23,761 nt of DNA from contig JAAZBY010000033.1 in the NCBI GenBank assembly GCA_012513595.1, positions 1-23,761 of the forward strand, given 5' to 3'. Below the pieces are notes generated by a model. It was not told where the DNA came from. It saw only the letters and a program-made list of their open reading frames with translations, and ran no database searches. Source of the DNA: Chloroflexota bacterium. Its GTDB lineage: Bacteria > Chloroflexota > Anaerolineae > UBA1429. Positions 7,836-13,510 of the stretch are shown here, piece by piece (positions within the stretch are counted from its first letter, which is position 1; every line of letters begins with the position of its first letter). The translations under genes were made by a program, and so were the position numbers.

Positions 7836-8615
7836 ATGCCTCAGCGCATCCCGATCGGTATGTGTGGCAACCTCGAGGAATTCGCCATGCTGGCCCCCGG
7901 GTACGACTACCTGGAGCCATCCGTGGCCCGCACCCTGAGCCCCCTGGAGGGCGACGCGGCCATGGCCGAGCGCATGGCCTCTCTGCGGGCGCTGCAGCCG
8001 CCCATCCGCGCCTTCAACATCTTTGTGCCCGAGGCCGTACCCCTGACGGGGCCAGCCGTGGACTGGGACAGGGTCGCGCTCTATGTGTCGCGGGGGCTGG
8101 CCCGGGCGGCGACGCTGGGCGCCAGGGTGGTCGTGTTTGGCTCCGCCGCGGCCCGCCGGGTGCCCGACGGCTTCCCCTACCGAGAGGCCTGGGGGCAGCT
8201 GGTGCGCTTCCTGTCCATCTGTGCGGACCACGCCAGCGCGCAGAACCTCACCATTGCCATCGAGCCGGTCTATAGCTCGAACATCATCACCAGTTACCTC
8301 CAGGCCGTGGCCCTGGCCAAGGAAGTCGGCCGCGAGGAGATCAAGGTCGTGGCCGACATCATCCACTTCTGGAAGGTGAACGAGCCCCTCGAGGACATCT
8401 ACCTGGCGCCCGAGTACGTCGCTCACGTGCACGTTTCGGACACGGAGCGCCGCGCTCCCGGCCCGGCAGACCCGCACGGGGCGGTGCAGCGCCTGTTTGC
8501 GATCCTCCACGACATCGGCTATCAGGGCCTGGCCTCGGTCGAGGCGCAGTTCGGCGACGACTACACCGCCGAATCGGCGGCGACCCTCGCCTACCTCCGC
8601 GACCTGGCCGGCTAG
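7836..8615 (+). CDS. Sugar phosphate isomerase/epimerase, xylose-isomerase-like TIM barrel (copy 2)
   Basis: A 259-residue paralogue of the preceding gene; by eye about half the residues match, with the same opening pattern (MPQRIPIGMC) and shared blocks such as APGYDYLE, GPAVDWDR and QFGDDYT. Metal ligands are kept: E143 (IAIEPVY), D174 (VADIIHF), H199 (HVHVSD), E236 (SVEAQF). The middle has diverged most (residues about 130-160 and 200-215), where the substrate loop lies in such barrels. This suggests related but different substrates, or a heteromer. AAGGAG stands 8 bases before the ATG, inside a GCAAGGAGCA block also present before copy 1. An ATG five bases earlier is out of frame. It is most likely co-transcribed with copy 1. 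Confidence 0.82.
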   Translation: MPQRIPIGMCGNLEEFAMLAPGYDYLEPSVARTLSPLEGDAAMAERMASLRALQPPIRAFNIFVPEAVPLTGPAVDWDRVALYVSRGLARAATLGARVVVFGSAAARRVPDGFPYREAWGQLVRFLSICADHASAQNLTIAIEPVYSSNIITSYLQAVALAKEVGREEIKVVADIIHFWKVNEPLEDIYLAPEYVAHVHVSDTERRAPGPADPHGAVQRLFAILHDIGYQGLASVEAQFGDDYTAESAATLAYLRDLAG

Positions 8616-8639
8616 CGGGGCGCTCCTGGCCACACGAAG

Positions 8640-8673
8640 CGGCCGCTCCCCTCCGCCGGGAAGGGAGCGGCCG
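8640..8673. terminator. Bidirectional hairpin between convergent genes
   Basis: An 11-bp perfect stem (CGGCCGCTCCC, 8640-8650, with GGGAGCGGCCG, 8663-8673) and a 12-base loop lie between the isomerase stop and the sulfatase stop. There is no T-run on either side, so termination may be inefficient or need other factors. The rest of the 105-base gap shows nothing. Confidence 0.5.
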
Positions 8674-8720
8674 TCACGCCGCCACCAGTGCGGGCAATGG
8701 CGGGCGGCGGTCCTGCGCCC

Positions 8721-10085
8721 TCACCCCACGCCCGTGTGGGCGACCTCGTACTTGCCCTGCAACCCCTTCACCGGCGCGCCCTGCAGGTTGTACAGCACCC
8801 CGAACAGGCCCGCCAGCCGCTGGGCCTCGCCAGGGTGTTCATCGATCAGGTTGTGCCGCTCCTGCGGATCGTCGGCGAGGTTGTACAGCTCGTCGACCTG
8901 GTCGGCCGGGCGACGGATGTAGCTCCAGGTCAGGTCTCGCACCACGCGGTCCGGCGCCTGGTGGTACCCGGAGATGATCGCCTGGCGGATGGCCGGCACC
9001 TCCCCGCGGATCACCGGCAGCAGACTCTTGCCGGGCAGGGCATCCAGGTTGTTGCCCATACCGACCGCATCTAGGAGCGTGGGCAAGACGTCGTGGAAGG
9101 AGCCCAGCGCCTGCAGCCGTTGCCCCCCGTAGCGCCCGCCCGGGAAGCGGATCAGGAAGGGGACCTTGAGCAGCTCGCTGTACAGGCGGTCGCCGCCCTT
9201 CAGGAACTTGCCATGGTCGGCCAGCGGGTGGCCGTGATCGGCGATGAGCACGATCACCGAGGTCTCGTACAGGCCCAGGTCCTTCAGCCGGTGCAGCAGC
9301 ACGCCCACATAGTGGTCGACGTAGGCACACTCGCCGGCATAGAGCCCGCGGATGTAGGCGATCTCGTCCGCGCTGAAATGCGCCGAGGCCGGCCCGCCCG
9401 GCGGCAGGATGAGACGCTTGCCCCGGTAGGAGGGGTCGGTATAGCGGTCGAACTCGGGCGGCGGGGTCCACGGCTCGTGCGGGTCAAAGGAGTCGAGGAA
9501 GAGGAATAGCGGCTGCGCGCCGACGTTCCGCTCCAGCCAGGCGTTGGCCTTGCGCACCAGCCGCGCGGCATAGTGGTCTTCGGCCGTCTCGAACTCCTCG
9601 ACGTTCTTGATCGCCGTCTCGACGATCCGCCGCCACTCCGGAGAGTAGGTCTCCTGACAATAGTCGTCGAGCCGCAGCCTGGTCAGCGGGCCTGAACGGT
9701 AGGCGTCGTACTCCTGCCCGCGCACCCACTCCCAGGTGCGGTACCCGCGGTGCAGGTTCATCCCCGGCTTGAAGTAGTGGTAGCAGTCGGTGTACAGCGC
9801 CGTCAGGTAGCCGGCGCTGGCCAGGATCTCCGGCAGGCTGCGGTCCTCTGGGGTCAGCGGCTGCCAGGGGCGGTGTACCAGGGTCCTCTCGCCCGTCAGC
9901 CAGGCGGTGCGCACCGGAATGGTTGGCAACCCCTCCGGGTAGACGTTGTCAAAGGCCACGCTCTCGCACGCCAGCGCGTCGAGGTGGGGCGTCGCGCAGG
10001 GCGCCGCGGGGTTGTAGAAACGCACGTGGTCCTGCCGGAAAGAGTCGAGACAGATAAAGATGACGTTGGGGCGCTCATCGACCAT
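8721..10085 (-). CDS. Sulfatase-fold (alkaline phosphatase superfamily) hydrolase with Thr at the nucleophile position
   Basis: A 454-residue protein with GGAGG seven bases before its ATG and no signal peptide, so probably cytoplasmic. The sulfatase (PF00884-type) pattern is clear: PNVIFICLDSFRQDH (metal Asp14), LPTIPVRTAWLTGER (residues 53-67), FDPHEPW, IADHGHPLADHG (Asp283-His284) and LYSELLKVPFLIR. Type I sulfatases carry C/S-x-P-x-R and convert Cys or Ser to formylglycine; here the motif is T55-I-P-V-R, confirmed from the codon ACC. A formylglycine cannot form, so Thr may act directly, as in phosphodiesterase, NPP or phosphatase relatives. The substrate is therefore probably a phosphate ester or diester, or the protein is an unusual sulfatase. 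It follows the 27-residue-repeat gene by 61 bases in the same direction and probably shares its promoter. Confidence 0.85.
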   Translation of the reverse strand: MVDERPNVIFICLDSFRQDHVRFYNPAAPCATPHLDALACESVAFDNVYPEGLPTIPVRTAWLTGERTLVHRPWQPLTPEDRSLPEILASAGYLTALYTDCYHYFKPGMNLHRGYRTWEWVRGQEYDAYRSGPLTRLRLDDYCQETYSPEWRRIVETAIKNVEEFETAEDHYAARLVRKANAWLERNVGAQPLFLFLDSFDPHEPWTPPPEFDRYTDPSYRGKRLILPPGGPASAHFSADEIAYIRGLYAGECAYVDHYVGVLLHRLKDLGLYETSVIVLIADHGHPLADHGKFLKGGDRLYSELLKVPFLIRFPGGRYGGQRLQALGSFHDVLPTLLDAVGMGNNLDALPGKSLLPVIRGEVPAIRQAIISGYHQAPDRVVRDLTWSYIRRPADQVDELYNLADDPQERHNLIDEHPGEAQRLAGLFGVLYNLQGAPVKGLQGKYEVAHTGVG

Positions 10086-10146
10086 AGCCAGGCCTCCTCG
10101 TTCTCACTCCTTCGCAGCGAACCCCAGGCGGGCCACGCCGCCCGGC

Positions 10147-10596
10147 CTAGGTCCACGGATCGATGGGCGGCTCGTCCTTCTTGATCTCGGTCTCTTCGGG
10201 CGCGGAAGGGGCCGGCTTGCCCCTGCCGAACAGGTCGTTGAGGAAAGCACGCACCTTCTCGTCCGCCGTGCGGCCGATCGCCGGCCAGTCGGCGTCGCGA
10301 GAGGTGCCCACCAAGTGCGCCACGGTGCCCCGAGCCGAGTGTTCCGCCTCACGGCCGATATCGTCCCACTCGGCATCGTCCTGCAGCCCCACGGTCTTGG
10401 CAGCGCCGCGGCGGGCGCTGTCCCCCGCCTCGCGGCCGATGGCATCCCAGGGGGACTCCTCCGGCAGGCCGACCAGGCGGGCTGCCTCGCGTCGTACCTG
10501 GTCCTCGATCTGGCGAAGGATGTCCCCCCACTCTTTGGCGCTGGAGTGCCCGGCCCCCTCGGGACCGGCCTGCGGCCTCGGCCCTTCGGTCGTCAT
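10147..10596 (-). CDS. Hypothetical protein made of 27-residue repeats
   Basis: Not a family I recognise. 149 residues from the ATG at 10596; GAGGAG lies 6 bases before it, which favours this start over an ATG seven codons upstream that precedes that site. There is no signal peptide or membrane segment. Residues 23-103 are three repeats of exactly 27 residues without gaps, with pattern W-D-x-I-G-R-E-A-x3-A-R-x3-A-x2-V-G-L, and a partial fourth occupies 104-125. The units look amphipathic and helical. The tail is charged and proline-rich (APSAPEETEIKKDEPPIDPW). The regular Trp and the helical period suggest a small alpha-solenoid or a self-associating/binding scaffold. It lies 61 bases upstream of the sulfatase-fold gene, probably in one operon, and divergent from leuS. 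Composition agrees with the neighbouring genes, so there is no sign of recent transfer. Confidence 0.75.
   Translation of the reverse strand: MTTEGPRPQAGPEGAGHSSAKEWGDILRQIEDQVRREAARLVGLPEESPWDAIGREAGDSARRGAAKTVGLQDDAEWDDIGREAEHSARGTVAHLVGTSRDADWPAIGRTADEKVRAFLNDLFGRGKPAPSAPEETEIKKDEPPIDPWT
10222..10530 (-). repeat. 81-base coding repeats (27-residue units, three full and one partial)
   Basis: Units on the minus strand at 10530-10450, 10449-10369, 10368-10288 and a partial one at 10287-10222, each beginning at a TGG codon. The protein pattern is better kept than the DNA, so the units are old or under selection. Confidence 0.8.
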
Positions 10597-10645
10597 GTTG
10601 GCTCCTCTCGTTCTCATCGAACCCCCAGACGGCAGCTACACTGCC

Positions 10646-10674
10646 ATTCTAGCAGGCGTCGGCGCCAGCGTCTA
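10646..10674 (-). promoter_or_regulatory. Sigma-70-type promoter for the repeat-protein/sulfatase-fold operon
   Basis: Minus strand: TAGACG (10674-10669), 17 bases, TAGAAT (10651-10646), about 50 bases before the ATG at 10596. The -10 is close to consensus and the -35 matches at four positions. It diverges from the leuS promoter. Confidence 0.5.
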
Positions 10675-10710
10675 CGGGTCTGTGGGCCGCAGGATCATCA
10701 TCCGCAGACA

Positions 10711-10739
10711 TTGCCTTCCGCGCCGCAATGATGTATGAT
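10711..10739 (+). promoter_or_regulatory. Sigma-70-type promoter for the leuS leader
   Basis: TTGCCT (10711-10716), exactly 17 bases, TATGAT (10734-10739). The start would be near A10746, leaving a leader of about 210 bases before leuS, long enough for the attenuator described at 10772-10938. Confidence 0.6.
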
Positions 10740-10771
10740 GTCCCCAGTGATAGACAGCAGGTGACAGTGCG

Positions 10772-10867
10772 ATGCACGCTGGCCGTATCTCCCACAGCTC
10801 GGCTCTCCTTCTTGCGGGGCTCCTCCTTCGGAGGAGCTATTGCCGCATGGGAGGCGGCCGGGCATAA
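10772..10867 (+). CDS. Leucine-rich leader peptide of the leuS attenuator
   Basis: A 31-codon open frame begins ATG-CAC-GCT at 10772 and ends TAA at 10865-10867. AGGTGA lies about 8 bases before the ATG. Residues 11-21 read ALLLAGLLLRR: two runs of three consecutive Leu codons (10805-10813 and 10820-10828). All six are CTC or CTT, so all need a tRNA-Leu reading CUY, whereas the nearby genes use mainly CTG with CTC. Leader peptides of this kind (as for leu, trp and phe leaders) are not made for their product: ribosome position on the control codons sets the RNA fold downstream. The leader lies between a promoter and an intrinsic terminator directly before leuS, so it should sense charged tRNA-Leu. 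Too short for ordinary gene finding; the call rests on the codon pattern and RNA pairing. Confidence 0.75.
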   Translation: MHAGRISHSSALLLAGLLLRRSYCRMGGGRA

Positions 10868-10921
10868 CCTGGTAAGCGCTATCTGACCAGGCTCAGGCCA
10901 CCCACGAGGGCCCCCATGCGG
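10814..10921 (+). promoter_or_regulatory. Alternative RNA pairings (sequester hairpin and antiterminator) of the leuS attenuator
   Basis: Hairpin 1:2: GCTCCTCC (10819-10826, inside the second Leu run) pairs with GGAGGAGC (10830-10837), and GCGG (10814-10817) can pair with CCGC (10843-10846). Antiterminator 2:3: CCGCATGGG (10843-10851) is perfectly complementary to CCCATGCGG (10913-10921), which covers the loop and parts of both arms of the terminator, so the two exclude each other. A ribosome stalled at the Leu codons would open 1:2 and free 10843-10851. One reaching the stop codon would cover that segment and let the terminator form. Another hairpin (CCTGGT 10868-10873 with ACCAGG 10886-10891) lies between. 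Confidence 0.65.
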
Positions 10922-10938
10922 GGCCCTCGTTTTGCTTT
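10904..10938 (+). terminator. Intrinsic terminator directly before leuS (attenuator terminator)
   Basis: An 11-bp perfect GC-rich stem (10904-10914 with 10920-10930), a 5-base loop CATGC, then TTTTGCTTT (10930-10938). It ends 18 bases before the leuS ATG and just before its AAGGAGG site (10942-10948). No gene ends here on the plus strand other than the leader peptide, so it must act on the leuS transcript itself. Confidence 0.85.
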
Positions 10939-10956
10939 CCCAAGGAGGAACACGCG

Positions 10957-13449
10957 ATGCCTACGTCCCGAGATGAGCAGCCAGAAGACCAGGAGGCGCG
11001 CTACGACCACCACGCCGTGGAGCGCAAGTGGCAGCAGACCTGGGAGGAGACCGGGATCTACCACGTCGACCTGGACGGCGCTGCCCGCCCCTACCTCAAC
11101 CTCATGGAGTTCCCCTATCCCTCTGGCGAGGGCCTCCACGTCGGGCATGTCTACACCTACGGCGGGGCGGACGTGCACGGTCGCTACCAGCGCATGCGAG
11201 GCCTCGACGTTTTCCAGCCGATGGGTTTTGACGCGTTCGGCATCCATGGGGAGAACTATGCCCTGCGGCTCGGCGTCAACCCGGCCATCCTGGTGCCCAA
11301 GAACATCGTCCGCTTCCGCGAGGAGCAGATGAAGCGCATCGGCGTGGCCTTTAACTGGGAGCGCCAGGTGGATACCACTGATCCTGACTATTACCGCTGG
11401 ACGCAGTGGATCTTCCTGCGCCTCTACCACGCCGGGCTGGCCTACCGTGCGGAGGCGCCGGTGAACTGGTGCCCCTCCTGCCTGACGACCCTGGCCGACG
11501 AGCAGGTCATCGACGGCGAATGCGAGCGCTGCTCATCCCCCGTGGCCACCCGCCGGCTGACGCAGTGGTTCTTCCGCATCACCGACTATGCGGACCGGTT
11601 GCTCGACTTTTCCAAGGGGGAATATCCCGACGTCACCCGTAAGCTCCAGACGGCCTGGATCGGCCGTCGCGAGGGGACGGAGCTTCGCTTCACCGTCCAG
11701 GGTGGCGGAGAGATCACCGTGTTCACCACACGAGTGGACACGCTGCACGGCGCCACCTTCCTGGTGCTGGCCCCGGAGCACCCCGATGTCAAGCGCCTGA
11801 CCTCCGCCGACAGGATGGCCGAGGTGACGGCCTACTGCGAGGAGACCTCCGGCCGAACGCCGGCCGAGCGGCTGGCCACTGGCCGGGCCAAGACGGGCGT
11901 CTTTACCGGCTCACTGGCCACCAACCCGATCAACGGCCGCGCGCTGCCCATCTGGGTGGCCGATTACGTCCTGGCAGAGTATGGCACCGGGGCCGTCTTT
12001 GCCACGCCGGCGCACGACGCCCGCGACCTGGAGTTCGCGCTGGGGCACGGCCTGCCGGTGATCGAGGTCGTGGCCCCGCCCCAGCCGCTGCCCGAGGACG
12101 AGCGCCCCCCGCGGGCCGCCTACGAGGGCGAGGGCGTGCTGATCAACTCCGGCCAGCACACCGGCCTCAGCACGGCGGAAGGGCGCCGGGCCATCACCGA
12201 GGACCTGGCCGCCCGCGGCCTGGGGGGCTTTCGCGTGACCTATCGCCTGCGCGACTGGCTGATCTCCCGGCAGCGCTACTGGGGCCCGCCTATCCCGATC
12301 GTCTACTGCGAGCGGTGCGGCACCGTTCCGGTCCCCGAGGAGGACCTGCCCGTGCTGTTGCCGAAAACCGAGCACTTTCGCCCGCTGGGCACGGGCGAAT
12401 CCCCCTTAGCCTCGCTGCCCGAGTTTGTCGCCACGCGTTGCCCGCGCTGCGGCGGGCCAGCCCGCCGCGAGACGGACGTCTCCGACAACTTTTTGGACTC
12501 GGCCTGGTACTACCTGCGCTACACCTCGACCGAGTATCACGATCGCGCCTGGGACGAGGGGCGCCTGCGGCGCTGGCTGCCCGTCAGCCAGTATACCGGC
12601 GGCGTGGAGCACTCTACCCTTCACCACCTGTACGCGCGCTTCCTGTGGAAGGCCCTGCAAGACGTGGGCTGCCTGCCGCGTGACCTGGGTGCGGAGCCGT
12701 TCGCCCGCCTGCGGCTGCACGGCGTCGTCCTCAAGGATGGCGAGCGGATGAGCAAGAGCCGCGGCACCGTGGTGAACCCCGACGAGTACGTCGCGCGGTA
12801 CGGCGCCGACGTGCTGCGCGTGTACCTGCTGTTCATGGGGCCCTTTGAGCGTGGCGGGGACTTTCGCGACGATGGCATCAACGGCGTCGTCCGCTGGCTG
12901 CAGAACCTCTGGCGGGTGACGGCCCCGCGCGTCGCCCCACCGGCCGACGAGGCCCCCGGCGCTGAGGAGATGCTCCCGCTGCGGCGCGCGTTGCACCGGG
13001 CCATCCGCAAGGTCACCGATGACGTCGAGTCGATGGCCTTCAACACCGCCATAGCCGAGCTGATGGCCTTCACCAACACCCTGCGCGAGTGGCGCGATCG
13101 CGCCGAGGTCAAGTCGTGGGATGAGGCCGTATCGGCCCTGACCCGTCTGGTGGCCCCTCTGGCCCCCCACCTGGCCGAGGAGCTGTGGGCCAGGCAGGGC
13201 CAGCCCTACAGCGTGCACCGTCAGCCCTGGCCCGAGTTCGACCCCGCGCTGATCGAGGCGTCGCGAGTGACGCTGGCCGTCCAGGTGAACGGGCGTCTGC
13301 GCGGCAGGGTGGAGGCCCCCGCCGGGCTGGAAGAGGCGGAGGCGGTCCGCCTGGCGCTGGGCCTGGAGGGGGTGCAGAACGCCCTGGCGGGCCGCACGGT
13401 GCGGAGGACGATCGTCGTGCCTGACCGGATCGTGAACCTGGTGGTGTAG
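10957..13449 (+). CDS. leuS: Leucyl-tRNA synthetase
   Basis: An 830-residue class I synthetase, normal for bacterial LeuRS, with AAGGAGG 8 bases before its ATG. Order: HIGH-type motif HVGH (residues 61-64); zinc site C172/C175 with C189/C192; CP1 editing domain with TVFTTRVDTLHG and GTGAVFATPAHDARD, where D357 matches the Asp that holds leucine's amino group in editing; ETDVSDNFLDSAWYYLRY; YTGGVEHSTLHHLYARF; KMSKS-type RMSKS (597-601); then a helical anticodon domain and a C-terminal domain (VQVNGRLRG). It charges tRNA-Leu with leucine in the cytoplasm. Several core motifs differ from the common type: HVGHVYTY rather than HMGHVRNY, and FGIHGENYAL rather than the usual GLPAE-type segment. This suggests a divergent LeuRS branch. 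Expression is probably controlled by the leader attenuator upstream. Confidence 0.97.
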   Translation: MPTSRDEQPEDQEARYDHHAVERKWQQTWEETGIYHVDLDGAARPYLNLMEFPYPSGEGLHVGHVYTYGGADVHGRYQRMRGLDVFQPMGFDAFGIHGENYALRLGVNPAILVPKNIVRFREEQMKRIGVAFNWERQVDTTDPDYYRWTQWIFLRLYHAGLAYRAEAPVNWCPSCLTTLADEQVIDGECERCSSPVATRRLTQWFFRITDYADRLLDFSKGEYPDVTRKLQTAWIGRREGTELRFTVQGGGEITVFTTRVDTLHGATFLVLAPEHPDVKRLTSADRMAEVTAYCEETSGRTPAERLATGRAKTGVFTGSLATNPINGRALPIWVADYVLAEYGTGAVFATPAHDARDLEFALGHGLPVIEVVAPPQPLPEDERPPRAAYEGEGVLINSGQHTGLSTAEGRRAITEDLAARGLGGFRVTYRLRDWLISRQRYWGPPIPIVYCERCGTVPVPEEDLPVLLPKTEHFRPLGTGESPLASLPEFVATRCPRCGGPARRETDVSDNFLDSAWYYLRYTSTEYHDRAWDEGRLRRWLPVSQYTGGVEHSTLHHLYARFLWKALQDVGCLPRDLGAEPFARLRLHGVVLKDGERMSKSRGTVVNPDEYVARYGADVLRVYLLFMGPFERGGDFRDDGINGVVRWLQNLWRVTAPRVAPPADEAPGAEEMLPLRRALHRAIRKVTDDVESMAFNTAIAELMAFTNTLREWRDRAEVKSWDEAVSALTRLVAPLAPHLAEELWARQGQPYSVHRQPWPEFDPALIEASRVTLAVQVNGRLRGRVEAPAGLEEAEAVRLALGLEGVQNALAGRTVRRTIVVPDRIVNLVV

Positions 13450-13488
13450 AGGCGCGCCCTCGGGCGCCTGTCTCGGGGTAACGCCCCG
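13450..13488. terminator. Hairpins between convergent leuS and glycoside hydrolase genes
   Basis: AGGCGC (13450-13455) pairs with GCGCCT (13464-13469), and CGGGG (13474-13478) with CCCCG (13484-13488). Both are short GC stems without a T-run. They fill most of the 61-base convergent gap and could serve both strands, but are weak as intrinsic terminators. Confidence 0.35.
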
Positions 13489-13510
13489 GGCGGGCGCCCG
13501 GGGGCGGCGC

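Noticed and set aside
10860..10900. T-box riboswitch in the leuS leader (TGGTA at 10870-10874)
   Set aside because: The 14-base T-box consensus (AGGGTGGNACCGCG) is absent and TGGT is used in a simple 6-bp hairpin with ACCA at 10886-10889. The Leu-rich ORF with antiterminator explains the leader better.
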